Both the position numbers and the translations under genes were made by a program. The notes under the pieces were generated by a model that saw only the letters and a list, made by a program, of their open reading frames with translations, made no database searches and was not told the origin of the DNA. 64,000 bases of DNA, from contig NC_039479.1 of assembly GCF_003590095.1 (NCBI RefSeq), positions 12,276,001 through 12,340,000 of the forward strand. The letters run 5' to 3'. This DNA comes from Trichoplusia ni (lineage: Eukaryota > Arthropoda > Insecta > Lepidoptera > Noctuidae). Positions 1-14,300 of the stretch are shown here, in pieces. The first letter of the stretch is position 1. Every line of letters starts with the position of its first letter.

Positions 1-2242
1 GGCCGCATTACCGATGTATGAAACCACTTTCACGTCTAACGTCTCCCTAGATCCTTTTTCAAATTGAAAACCCCGAGCGTTTTATAATACCAATTTTAGT
101 TCGCTGTACCCTCTAAAATATGTAACGTACTGTATGTGAAGCTAAACACAAGCATTCCCCAAAAGTAATTAAAATGCTGTCAGAACATAATTGGATTTAT
201 TATGCTTCCCTGTAATCACCTCACCATTGCTTGTACTGAGAGGATTCCCTTTAATTACTTTTCATATTCGATAAGAAAATGTGATTCTTGTTAACTGTGT
301 AATTGTATTCTATTTGTGGCGCCCAACTTGGGGCCGACGTAGATTGATGTCCTTGCCTGAAACCTTTACTAAATAAGTAAATAAAAGCAATTACACGAGA
401 CATTGGGCTATAACGTTCACGAAATGTCAATGTGAAATCAATATTGTTCAAGAGAATTGTATCGAAGCGCGGCCGTCACTCGATCTCGCGTACTCTCATC
501 TTATATTAGTATTTTATTACGTAGATAAAATCAAATGATCCATCTTAGGATCCTAATTTGGTGGAAAAGTAGAAGCGATCAATCAAAACTCGTGATTGTT
601 TCTAAAACTTCCAATGCGCGTTGTTATGTTCGTTGCTTATGAATTGTTTGATAATAACGGAGAAATACTCAGCTCGAGTATAGCCTGATTAGCGATGAGA
701 GTAAACAAACACCCACATCTAATACCGTAGAATTACTACGACACGTAGTAGCTCTTACTACGGATATGCAACAAGAAATTACAGAAAATCAACTTTGAAC
801 AGTCCACTTTATACTAATAAACAGGACCCTCGAGACTATTAAAACTGTTTGATACATAAAAGATTTTTGATATGTGAAATTCTGTTCGAAGCTCATTTGA
901 TGTTATGTTTTTTAATAGTTTAGACGGGGCTTGGGTGAGCGTAAGCGATTCTAAAAAACATTAAAAGTTTGAATTCAATATCCAATAATGCTTGATAATT
1001 TCGGTCCCCCTTTACAACGAAATAAGAAACGAAAACAATTGATGGAGAATACAATTTAAAAAAATCGAAAGCGTTACCCGATAACTCATATTATCGCCTT
1101 TAGTCACTGCCAGCGTTCAATTTAAGCTTTATCAATCACTGTTTGACTTCTGATGTTTCTGTTGTGTGGTCACGATACTATGAGCGGCGCCCACGCAAGT
1201 CAAACGATGTCTGCGACCCCGTCATGGTAGGCGGCAAGCCGTCTGGATCAAATAAATTAAAAAGTGCCACACGAGATAAATCTCACACATTTTTATATGT
1301 GAGGATTAGAATTCAATATATGTAGACAGTTTTTAATCATTAATCATTTTAATAAATCATAAATTTTGTATTCAAGTTAAAATTGATGTAAAAAAAAACA
1401 AGAAACAAATACCATGAAATCGATTTATTTCTAATACATTTCAATATCTTGATACTTTAAAAAAAACATTGGGTAAAGAAATACTCTCGTGAGTGAGCGA
1501 AATTTTTCCTTAACAAACACCTCATATATTAAAATTAAATTCTTAAAAGCAAATTAACAGCTGTAATATCTTTCCTATATTAACATGGCTGGTTGGCACT
1601 GGACTTGGCGGCTCTATCCATCATACCTTTTAATTAAAGTAATAAGCTTTTTATAGTTTCCTTCGTTGTGTTTAACCGCCATAATTTGTCAAAGACGCCT
1701 TCAAACTTTTATAAGTGACATTATTCTTTTTCATATTTTACTTTCCGCTTCACAAACGTTTTATATTTCTTTAAGAATTTTAGCCAAGTTTCGTTTCTTC
1801 TTTGCCCAAGTAATGGAATTAGTTTGGTGGCCCTTAAAACCAGATAATGTTTTTATAGAAAAATCTTTTGTGATTTTATAAATTTGATGTAGTAGGGACA
1901 GATTAGAACACAACAGTTTTTTTTTATTCTATGTCAAAAAAACCTTTACAAACTCAGTTCACAAATGTTATTACAATAATTATACTATCACGATTAACGG
2001 CAATCAGTTTCTTAATTTCATAATTGTTATACTTGATTTTTTTAAATACTTGAACTGAGCACTGTGTCGCAACGACAGTCGAATAACATCAGCTTAATTC
2101 TCCTCTTGTTCCATAGCTAGTGATAAAACAATAACCGAAAAACCTACAACGAATAAGTGACCATTAAAAAGTAGTCTTCAAAAAACACAAACGGCCTATA
2201 TAGTAGTGTATAGTGATGGTAAAAGTGTAATCGATAGTCGAT
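1..2242. other. upstream region of the synaptotagmin gene
   Basis: AT-rich DNA with only short open frames (none above 75 codons) and no recognisable protein. The last 60 bases before the start codon hold a TATA-like CTATATAG near 2197 and a four-codon upstream frame (ATG GTA AAA GTG TAA) from about 2214. The proximal promoter therefore probably lies here, but no transcription start can be fixed from sequence. Confidence 0.4.
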
Positions 2243-2398
2243 ATGAGTGGATTAGGCCCGCCCGGCGTGTGGGCCGCGCAGAAACGGCTGGAGTCGTGGG
2301 CCCGAGCGGCAAGGGAAAGAACTTCGAGCGCCAGTAGCGGACAAAGTCACAACTCTACTGACAGTTTTGGCGATGACAAGTCACATGGCAGTCTTAAT
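2243..2398 (+). CDS. Syt12: Syt12-like exon 1
   Basis: Fifty-two codons from ATG, ending in AAT before gtaagt (phase 0). The peptide begins MSGLGPPGVWAAQKRLESWA and turns Ser-rich. GC-rich codon use stands out from the AT-rich flanks. There is no signal peptide or membrane helix. Confidence 0.75.
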
Positions 2399-5300
2399 GT
2401 AAGTTATGCGATGTGTTTCACTCCTTTTAGTTTCGTTTTATGACGACGAGAAAAGTTACTTAAGATGCTCTGTGGAGTAGTGTTGGGACATAGATTTTGA
2501 TTAATTATCGATAAAATGGTTTAGTGAGGAGTCTTGTTTCTGGTTTTGTTTTTGTGCTTATCTAACTTCGTTTCAACATTGGGCTCTGGTAAACTGTGCA
2601 TTTTTATAAGTATCGACACAATACGATTAGATGCCTCTGTACTCAAAAAATAAATAAATAGAGCAATATGTTTTTAAAAGAACAAATATGTTATGCGTGT
2701 CGATTTTTTTAACGATTCAACAAACAATCAATGTTTAACGAAGAAAAAAAAGTAATGCCGCAACTAATTGGTTTCAAATTTCATTACAGAAAAAACACTT
2801 TATGTAAGAAGCCATCAAATGAAACCCCAGTGTTTTTACAACAACGGGACTTGAGTCCATTGAAAGTTTCTCAAAGCTTTAATTTAAAATGAAATGGGAC
2901 TCTAACCGAGCTCTGGAGAGCTTTAGAAATACATTCACGGTTCGTTCTCGTTATACAAAGATCGACTGACAAACTACACTAGATCCTGGAATGGTAAACG
3001 ATAAACGTTGGGATATTTTCAGGACGAACTTTAAAAAACATTCGTAAAGCTATAACGTCAAAGACAACCAATTTGATTAAAAAAAACGTTACTCCGGCAA
3101 TAAGAAATTTAATCGTTGTGTCGCGTGATTAAACAAAAATTCAAGTCATATGCACAAAGAGACCGGGACTCAGAATAAGCATTCGTAATCCCGGAGATCG
3201 AACCCGCAACATGTCGCGTACAGTGGGTTTTGATTGGTGACTATAACCATTCTGCGCGGCTAAAATATAATAACATCTTCATCCATACCTATATATTACT
3301 CAGTATTGCCCAACACTAAAATAATTTCTCGTTAACGAATTTTAATTTGTACGAGTACGAGCTACAGACTTGCAAATATATTTTCACACTAGTCACACCA
3401 CCATAGTAACCTTTCAAACTTTTCTTTCACATTCCGCTCTAAATATTACATGTACAGTACCGAAATATTCCACTAACGGATAGATTGAAATGGGTTTTAA
3501 AAGTATTAACAAAAATCCAGTTCCCGAGAATGAATGTAAAATTCTCGATACCCATAATCCGTGCATGCAAAAAAGGTTTTCATCAAAATGGCGTAACTTA
3601 CGATATAAAATAAAAGAGTGCTTACCGATACCGTCTTTGAGAAATCTTATTGATGTTGTAGAAGTGAAATAGCGCACTACACTTTGTAAGGTGGCGTCTC
3701 TCTTCCACAACTCTAATAATATTAGGGGCCCATTTAGACGATGTGAGAAATATCGTGCAATGTGTAATACATTGCTGGCGAGCATAAATCATGTTAGATA
3801 CCCGAGCTGCGTGGCTGAACAATGTATTGCAACTCGCGTTGTGTTTCTCGAATCGTCTAAACGGGCCCTTACTTTGAGTGGTGGTAGAAGACTCGTAGGA
3901 GCCAGACACTCGACGGAGAAACATCGAAAAATCTGTTGTTAGAGGGGTACTTGAGAGCCTTTCCTCGTCCTACAGTATCGTTACAGTGTTTTGGCTAGCA
4001 ACGCCGCGGGCGAGCTACTAGTTAAAACAACAAGCCGCCGCGGCTTATTATTTTTACAATCCAAAAGATCGGAATAACGAGGTGCTCTCGTTGAGTGAAA
4101 CAAAAGACAATATTTCTTGTTGTTTGTCGTAAAACTTTTTGTTTTTGAAGAAATATAGATAGTTAAATATGTTTTACGATTTTTAAAACGCTTTTATGGC
4201 GAAAATAGGTTGACTTGTCTCTGTATGTTGCGTCAGTTAAATCATCCATTCCTTTTCCCAACTATGTTGGGGTCGGCTTCCAGACTAACCGGATTCAGAC
4301 CTCCTCAACCCATTTACCTAGGCAACAGGATACCCCTGGGTTAGACTGGTTGTCAGACGGCTTCTGACTCGGTACCTGTAACGACTGTCAAAGATGTATG
4401 AAAAACATCCGGGACCCACAATTTAACTTGCCTTCCGAAACATTTTTTTTTTTGGTTTTTATCAATACCAAAACATTAAGCTGAGGAAAAACCGCACCAT
4501 TCAGCTTTCAAGTACGTAAGTTCAAACTTTTGACTTACGCTATTAGATCAAATACCAATCTCGTATCCAATGTATTTGCAGAATCATGTAACATTTACCA
4601 GAATTAAAAAGAACGACGACGTTCTCCACACAAAGCTCGGACATTTTCCCTATCGAATTTATTTCATGCATATTCTTTACAATTGCTTTCCGTACGTAGA
4701 TTTTTATTGACATTTTTACATTCAAATAAAAAGCAGTACTTAGTAAAAAATTTGCGTCAAAGGGTTTTTACTTAAAAACTGCGTGATAGTTATTCAGAAA
4801 CTTTTGAATAGCATAGTTTACAATTTATATTAATGTAATAAAGTTGAAGAGTTATTTCGATGTAAGGTTAAAATCACGGGAGCTGCTTCGGAAGAGATTG
4901 ATTAAAATATGTTTTCGATTTACAGAATGTTTTAGATAAGTGCAAACCAGGCGACATATCGCCTCGTCCAACGTGTCGGACAAGTGATGTTATTGCAGCT
5001 GTAGAAGCGTGTCAGTTCACTATACTACGCGAGTCGCAGAGCGGCCTGTCTAGTCAAAATATCCTATTTTTTCTTTGAACATAATAAATTTTCCATGTGT
5101 GATAGTTGTGTAATTGAATTCACGAAAATAGTGATAAATAACTTCATAGACATTTAGGAATTTGTCTACAGGATCCCCTTCGAATGGACTGTTTACAAAG
5201 AACGCAAATAAAACCGCGAAACTCCACCAGCAAAACATAAAATTAAGCTTTGTCAATATATTTTCCCCGGTAACCCACTCAACGTACGCTGTAACAGTCA

Positions 5301-8300
5301 CTGCTTCTATTACATAAATAAAAAATAGTCTTCTGTCTCTGAGCCCTTCGAAGTAAGGTAAAGGGCTGATTTGACAGGCAATTTGAAGCACATACATAAT
5401 TTATGCGGAATCAAAATCCCATGGAAGTGCTTTTGTTTATCGTAGCAAAGGGAATCGCTTTCTGTCCTTTATTATTTACAATGTATTTGCTTCGGTTCGT
5501 AACAGTCTGCTTCCATAACATGTAAACGAATTAAACTTTTTTCTTGATTCTTGATGGGGATTCGAGGTGAAAATCTGATAGCCTGATTCGCGGTAGCCTG
5601 CGAAAGCGCTCCCAGTTAGCTTTCGACTATAGGGAACGGGGCAACAGCCGGTAAAAGTCCGGCACACCCTTATGCCATCCCCAGGGCGAAGTAAAGTGTA
5701 ATGTCTATATTTGTTTTATTGCCGATTCTTCTCCCCAGGAATGTCATATTTCGAAAGTATCTGATCATAATAATGTTCCACAACGCCATCTTGTCTCAAA
5801 CTAAGCAAATCTTGTATTAGTACTAGACAACTGATAAAAATACGAATGTATTTCTAAATACAAACACATTATAGATAACTTACACCCTATCACAAACAAA
5901 TGATCGTGCTTAAAACTCAAACAGTATTACGGTATAGCAGTCAGTGAATCGAACCACTAGACCAACAGGCTCGTCTAAAATACAGGAGTACCTAAAATAA
6001 ACGTTTTTCCTTTGATTTTGATTTATGGGATAATGTATTACCCGGAACTTAGTTTGTAGTAGTAATGTAGGTCATATCAAACACGGAGAAATTCAGAATC
6101 CCCAGCCTTTCATCGATTCCTGGTATATACCTGGATTCATCATACAAATATTTTGTATATAAAATGAACCCTTCCATCCTGTTGCACATATGTATTATTT
6201 TTAGATTTTTCTAAGAAAATATAAATGTATTTTAAAACAGTTTTAAATAGATTTAATTCTATATAAAATTTGCTTTTAGATGTTATAACAAAAATCACGT
6301 TCTAAGAATTGATATAAAAATAAAATAGCAAAAAGAAAACATTTAATAGTATAGTCTTTACAAAAAAACTTAGCTCGCAATTAAATTTAAAAAGACCCTG
6401 CCCAACCTAAATTTACGAAAAAAGTACCAAAACGTAAAGTAACACTCTTAAGTCAATATTCAGAGGGTCTTTAGATTTACGTATGATATTAAATTTGAAC
6501 ACACACTAATAAAAGTAAATACGTGAACCTCACACGTGAAAATGTAGACTCAACATTCTAATGCGATTTTCTCTTAGTTTTAATTAAAATGTTGATATAC
6601 TGAGGTATAGAGTCAACAGCGTATGTTTGAGGAACATTTAATATCTCAGAAATTTAATTTATAGTTTTGCAGAAAAGCGTTTTTGGATCTTCGTTCAATG
6701 TGTCTTAATTATGAATAGGGAGTTTGGCTTTGAACAGGTTTTGCTATTTATTATTCTTATAGTTTGAAACTGTCTTATTTGATCTTATAATTATCTTTAG
6801 TTAATGTGGGATCAGGTTAATACAATATTCCGTACTAAGACTAGTTTTCCCAAAATTAAGATTTGACTATTTTTTTAACATCATCGGCCTAGCCTTTTCC
6901 CAACTATGTTGGGGTTGGCTACCAGTCCAACCGGTTTCAGCTGAGTACCAGTGCTTTACAAAGAGCGACTGCCTATCTGACCTCCTCAACCCAGTTACCT
7001 GGGCAACGCGATACCCCTTGGTTAGACTGGTTGTCAGACTTTTTCAAGCTTCTGACTACCTGTAACGACTGTCAAAGATGTAGGAATAACAGCCGGGACC
7101 CACAATTTAACGTGCCTTCCGAAACACGGAGGAACTCGTTATGGTCACCCATCTACAGACCAACCGCGTCAAGCATAGCTTAACCTGTGATCGTTTCACT
7201 TATGCGGTTATAGCTTAGCCACGAGCTCCTCCAATCCTATTTTTACTATTTTTTTAACAAAATATTAGAAATTGATGAAAAGGATTGAAGAATATTTAAA
7301 GACAAAAAATGTCGATTTCGTATCATCAGCCGTAGATATCGATGAAAAATAACAAATCTTTTAAACTTGCTTAGTTTAGTATATATTATGTAGGTAGGGT
7401 AGTCATCCTCTCTCTCGCTACCTCCTTCTTACCTACTCATGATGACTTGTCAGACTCCTCTTCAACTAATTGAGTTATACCCTCACAAATGATTTGGCAA
7501 ACTCTCACACGATCGGTAAGCGAAAATGTATGAAGTTTACTTAACAACGATTCATTTTGAGAATGTTATCAAAAATCACGTTATTCGCAGATTTCAGAAC
7601 GTTTTTTGTCATGGGTTTTGACATTCCAGGACTGCATTTGGAAATATTAAAATTTTGTTAGGATATGCATGTTAGTGCAGAAAAGTTTCAGCAGATTTTT
7701 TTCGTGGTATTTAACCTGTTTAGATGATAACTGTTCGATATTAAAACACATACAGAAGATCATAACAGTAAGTTTCAATGAACAGTACAAAAAAACGAAG
7801 CGAGGAAAAAGCTTTTAAAAAAAAATATAAAAACAAACCAGTTCTCGCTCTATAGAAAAGGACATTCATATGAACGGTTTCTTGTGCAATATTAAACCTG
7901 AAAATGGTCGTTTAATAAAGTTGTAAAGTGCTATATTGCGTATAAAAATACCGGTACGAACCAGTCTTTTCTGAAGGTCGGATATTTCAAAGACTTTACA
8001 CTGCGTTGCGTCTTAAATATTATGATGCTTAAGCTCCTTATATTTTTCTTTTCAAGAAAATAAAATTTTCTCCTCTACGATACACCGGTTTTCTAAGAAA
8101 TGTATAGGGATATGTTTTTACACTTCAATAAATATGAAATTTACTAAACATTTTCAAATGTCTATTAAATGCTGTGTTGCCTATGAAAGAAGTTATTAAC
8201 TCATTATTTTCAAGCCATAACTTCTCATTAAGATATTATACGAGGCCATAACAAAATAATATTTCAATCGTCTTTTTTTATTAAGATGCAAACTTATATC

Positions 8301-11300
8301 TCTTACTTTGCATAACTTTATTAAACTAAACTAATATACTGAACATGACTGTGTATAATATATTATTTACGAAGCATAAAAATACATCTTCATCCCTGTC
8401 AAAGGTATCCTTCTTGTATTGTCTCACGAGACTATAAAAAAGTAGAATTTCGACAATATGGGCCCCTTTTGCAGTCCTTATATCAAAAGTTTTGCGAAAG
8501 TTTTTTTTTTCTTTAAAATGTATTATTCCTCCAGGATCTATAGGATATTATTTGTCGATAGGAGATGCTGATACCGAAGGAGCAATGTCGAGTGCAGCCA
8601 CTAGCTACCGAGGGCCGGGCAGCCAGCTCGCTGCCACACGCGAGGCTGGCCAGAACCCCTTCCATATCATCCCAGAGCAGCCTTGATAGCGGAACCTCCA
8701 GAGCTACCGTGAGTAACACTTGAAACTTTATAACTATGCACGCCAAAATTCCCGTCGCCATCGTATTGAAAAAGAAACCTAGTTAAGCTGAGTGTTAGAG
8801 TTGAAATTCGTTTGATTGCTAAACAATCAATTGATTGCTTGTCGTGGATAGCAGGATATGTAGACGAAAATCGAGATAGTAAGAGGTGCTTTTACATAAG
8901 CATCTGTCTTAAGAACTGGCTGAGGGGTTTTTAGCGAAATACTAAATACTCATTCGCCCAGTTTTTACGTTTTCGCTACATTACACTTAGGGGTCCTTCA
9001 GCCACATCTTAAAGTAATGTTCCTATGGTGTGGAAGAGAGATGCCGTCATGTGCTGCGTATTGCGCTATCACGCTTCCACAATCATAATAATACTCGTAT
9101 TACTTTAAGACGTAGTGCTAGACCCACAGATTAAGGTTTCTAGTTGAGTTTTACAAAAAAAAACACAATTATTTTTAAGACACATGTTACATACTGACTT
9201 CCAAGCAATCAAATATTTACTGTTTATCGGTCACCTAACTCTTCATATAAGTGAACACACATTAATAAAAATTATGGTAGAATGACTGCTTTTTAGCTTT
9301 TAGTTTATTTGGCACCCTAATTAAAAGCCTATGCATATTAATGAGTATGAAAGCCTGCAATCTGTTGAAAGCTAAATTTAATTATGTGGTTTGCCTTAAA
9401 TCATATTGTTTGCAGCGCGGCGGTTGACAATCAATACACCAATGCATACACGAATAAATTATCACAGATTATTTAGATTAGGCAGAGTTGATACATTTTA
9501 GGCTACAATATGGTTAGAGGCTGATTTGGTAACGCAAAAGGGTGAAAAAAATGTTTTTGTTGTTCCGTAAAAATGCAGTGAGAAACCCAGATTTTTGTAA
9601 GAAAGTTGTCAGCCATCAATTTAACGACCAAACCCTTAATTTCGATATTAATCATTATTCTTTGTTGCTATAGTGGAAACAGGAAAAGTTTAACAAACAA
9701 TCAAGTGGTTTCAAGATACAGCCTGGTGTCAGATGTACAGACATTAAAAAACTCGTCCAAACATATTTGTTATTTTTGTTTCTCAAAGAGAGCAAAGTTC
9801 TAGTCTAGTTTGGAAACTAGCATCCTTACAAAATTACATTTAGAGGAAAATTTACAACGATAAAAGTCAACCGATTGCTTTCACGTAAGAAGCCATATAG
9901 CAAACATTTGCTCCGCTTTTCAGGAAAGATCGGAACGTATTGAATTAGCAAACTTTTCTTTTAGTGGGTTACTTAACTTTTTATTTATATTTTACTTGGA
10001 AAACAATATGAGGAAGCCATTGCTATACGGCTTTTGGAATCCTTCAGGTTTAGAAATAAGAATGAAACCGAGTATTATACCTATTTATGTCCATGATTAA
10101 ATGGCATTTTACAGGATGCCTGAAAGTGTAAAAGAACCTTATCATAAGGCTCAGCTCTCTGTTCGCCATTTGTTATTAGGCTTCATCTCATAAACCGTGG
10201 TAGCAAAACTCATGATATTTCTTCAGATGATTGGTGACTATATATTTTTCAAAGTGGATTGCCTTAGCCCTTTTGTACTCAACGATTGTCTTCTACACTT
10301 TTCAATTCTCCGCAGCTTTTTAGGAAGGAACAAAATACTTTTTTGTTAAAAATGAACTGTCCATATTTAATAATATACCTAGATAATGTTTGACATTTGG
10401 GCGAGCGACGACATCCGATAAAATTAATAATGCACTGCAGTGTCCTATGTTAATACAGGTATGCCACAGCATAAATATTCCAGTAAGCCAGCCATGGTAC
10501 ATTTAGAATTAATGAGAGCTTGGGGCGCTGCGAAAACTATGGCTAACAATGTTTTGTTTTAGCCGCTCTGTGTAATATAGGTGCTCGTAATACCGTATGA
10601 CGTCAGATAGTTTTTAATATCTAATGATGCTAGGGATTTATAAGCTCTCTTTTTAAATAAATAAACAGTGTGCGGTGTACCTGCTCTTTTTTCTTTAAAA
10701 TGAGAAAAAAGGTTATATATCATGCTTGATTAAGCCCCATATTTGTATATGATTTCTATAATCACGATAGTAGCTTTGTGGTTTCGTACCCAAAGGGTAA
10801 AATTATTCTATTACTATCGCTCTTCTGTTAGTCCGTCTGCCCGTCTATAAATATGGCGTATCGCATGAACCGTTATATAGAGAAATGTACTATTATTGTC
10901 GCTATTACATCAATTAAAATGAATGTCAATTTGCACAGAATCCCCAGTGTCGTGAATCTCTTAGTTTAGATCGCTAGATTTTTGCTAAGACACTTCTCTA
11001 CAGAGTTTAATTATTGATAATTATTTGCGGCCCTAATGAGAAAATCGATTTTACTCTCTTTAAAAACTACAATACCTTAAGATAATAACATCCCAATTTA
11101 AAACAAACCCCTGTTTTAATTAATTTCCCCCTTCCCATTAACTTGAAGTTGCCCAGAAAGTTGAATGTTAAAAAGGTATTATCTTTTCGCTTGAAGGTAT
11201 GACACTCTACCTTAATCCAGGTACGTTCAAGGATTTTTATATTAAATTATTTTGGAGTTTAATTTCAACTCGTTAGGCAAAACAGGAGGGCTTTCAAGTG

Positions 11301-14300
11301 ACGCTGTTTAATATAAAATTGTTTAATAATATACGTGTATTTTATTAAATTCATTACGATGTTTTTATTTTTTCAAATTTGTGTACACGAAATAGTACAA
11401 AAAACATATTAGGTTGAACAAGGGTACTGCTTATTTCAGAAATCTTGTCCACTTTTGCCACACCTAGAGGGCTTGTACAGATCTGAAGGGACATCCAATA
11501 TTTGAAATCCCAGTTGCCAATGTTTTCCTGCATCTGCAGGATAGTGCTGAAGAAAGTACTTTAAAAAGTCACCATGCTTCTTTTTCTGCATTGGGATCGA
11601 ACCTGCATCTTGCGCATGTAAATCCATTCATAGATCTGAAAGGCCTCCACGACTTTTAAATAAGACGTGTATGAAATTAGTTGTATACCTTTGCCCTAAC
11701 CAATGTGTCGTGCCTTATTCAGTTACCTTCATAGCTGTAAGTTCATTGTCACCATTTAATATTTTTTGGGTTAGTGTAATGCTACTAAACAAAAGAAAGC
11801 TTACAAGACGATTGATTAATGCTTCGCGTGACCAAAAACTTGTTATTAAGTGTGGGGTTCCCATTCAGAACAATGTCCCTTGTTAGCTTTTCTTACAATA
11901 TGATGTATTTTTAGCATAGAGCTGTTGATAATTGATTGCCTTTATAAGTTGCTCAATCCAGAAAATTTAACTGAATGATTGGCAACACTTTTTAAACTGC
12001 CATATAATTTTCCCTGATAGAGTTACTCCTCTAATTCGCCTTTACATACCCCGTTGTCAATGGCCTTTTTTCAAAAATGTCAATTTTTCGTTGATGCTTT
12101 ACGATTTCCTGTCAGATTCTAGGTGTCTTCCTTATATTTTCCATTACCGAGTGTAAGTGATATTTTAGAATAATCAAGGATGTTTTTTATGGTGCAAAAG
12201 GCAAAACAGATTGAAACCTGTAGCCAACCAGTAAATGTACTTAATTTAACTAATCATCAAATCGCTTGTTTACTTCGTCGATTAGAACTAACGCTATTAT
12301 TCAAATTTCATGTCTAGCTTCAGTGATCAATCAATCTTGAGACACGTCAAGTAAATTGATATGTTCTCAATCTATGTCAATTTAGTTGGACAACGTTGAG
12401 TATGTGGTGATCGGTTTAATTATTCGTGACGTAGCTTTGAACGTTCACTAATGTTCAATGGTATGTCTTTCTTGTAAGAACTTCCTGGTTTCGTCCAACT
12501 TGTGGCCAAGATACTAGCTTTGGGCTATTACTGGATTTTTATCGGTGTGGAATAGTTATTCCAGTCTTCTTCGTGTAGTCATGCTGCGACATTGTTGCCA
12601 GGCTGATCTGCGTCGATAAATTCTTGTTCTGATTCTGTGTGTCTTTGTGAATGTATCTGAAAAGACTCAAGGATGAAATTCGCTACTCCTCGAATCATTT
12701 AAAATATATATACGAGTACCCAGATCTCAAATGTGAAACAACAAACAAAACACTATCAAACATACCTACATAATATATCTAACGATACACAAACACGGCA
12801 CAATTTCCCCGCCTATTACACATTTACACTTCAATTATCACGTTCTGTCCGTCCTGCAACGTGTCTAGGTATGTTCATGTGCTATGTTTACCACGGTTGC
12901 ATAGCCCAACAGATAATCTAGGTACGTCAGCGCTGTGGTTAACGCTTGACAGGCTCGCAGGTGACGCGTGTCACACCTCGGTTTGTCCTGATCGCTACAT
13001 GTTTAGTTTTGCTGGGAATGTGACATCAGTCAAGTTGTTACGTCATAGCGTTGTTGAGTGCTTTTTGGCACGATGAAGGGACGAGGTGAAATCAGTTTTA
13101 AATATATTAAAGAGTTTTCATCTAATGTTATTGTTTACATCACCCCCCTTTTTCCTATCAATGTTAGGTCGGTTGCAGCTTACAGCAACTTACCGGTGTT
13201 TTACAAAGAGCGACTGCCTGCTTGACCTCCTCAATCAAATTAGTTCGTATCGTCGGCTGCACGATAGCCCTTAATAAAACTGGCTGTCAGACTTCCTACC
13301 TTCTAACCGTAACGACAGTCACAGGTGTATAAATGACAGCTGGGACCCACAATTTAACGTGCCTTCCAAAACACGAAAGAATTCCTAATGACATAGATGA
13401 TCACCCATTCACGGATAATCGTACCAAGTGTGGCTTAACCAGTGATCGATCGTATTGGGCAGTTTTATTTAACCACAGTTCCTCAACTAACGTGGCCCGT
13501 AATAATCGTTAATAACGTAAATATAGAACGAGAATTCACATCTAAATTAAGATAAAATGTTTGACAAATAGGTTTCCAAACAGCCCCGTTTTACTGGACT
13601 ATAGAAAAAGCAATAAAGAAACTCGTAATATTCTTTTTTTTACAATTTAATTAAGGAGGTTTTTTGCCGCCATAATAGCGATTGCTTCCTGTCCTTTGAA
13701 TTTACTTAGGTCCTTTTTTTGCCGTGACTGCCTCTCTGTGAAGCCTTCCATTCTTAGGTATGATCTATTACTGTTTTATCCTTAACTTTTTTATTCTTTT
13801 CTTAATCATAAAATGTTTAATTTATTATAAATCAGTGACGTAAAGTTTCATCTCAAAAAAATGTTTAACGTGAGCAACATTAAAAAATACTGTATAAAAA
13901 CTCAATTGAATTCATAATCAAAGAAATAGTAACTACTACAAGAAATTCCAAAAGAAATCTGTAGCCGTTGTTGGCATTGAATAGAATTTTAAATGAAGCG
14001 GATTGAAATAAATATAATCCAGTTTATTCAAATTCGACGGACCAAGAGGAAGGATATCAGAAAAAGCCGAGGACTGAAAGATTTTGATTACGAAAAGATT
14101 AGGAGCGGTGGTTATATTCTATCCTTGGAGTGAAATAATTATTTATGCAAATTTTCCTCTTGCTGACGTAGACCATTAAAGTGAAATAGGTCGTTCGGCA
14201 CATTTATGGCCGAAGTTTATGACACACGCGTTGGATATTTTCGCCATTAAAGATATTGTTGGTATTGGATAATTTTAAGTTCAAAATGTTAGCTTGGGAG

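Larger units (their letters stand above)
2399..4925. other. Syt12-like intron 1
   Basis: The intron is bounded by gtaagt and tttacag. It holds a minus-strand SINE (about 3142-3262), a TIR element (3724-3870) and a fragment of the CCAACTATGTTGGGG repeat (4243-4443). The rest is AT-rich with no exon I can support. Confidence 0.6.
5059..8561. other. Syt12-like intron 2 (tentative limits)
   Basis: AT-rich DNA with a minus-strand SINE remnant (5840-5975), a near-full copy of dispersed repeat A (6879-7232), and an unexplained GC-richer patch at about 5570-5690. No exon is supported between the two tentative edges. Confidence 0.4.

Noticed and set aside
3414..3942. Overlapping frames on both strands of 83-123 codons
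   Set aside because: They cover the 147-bp MITE and its flanks. The openness on both strands comes from the inverted repeat, not from a gene.
10598..10605. TGACGTCA in Syt12-like intron 3 as a regulatory element
   Set aside because: A single eight-base palindrome is expected about once in 64 kb and has no supporting context here.
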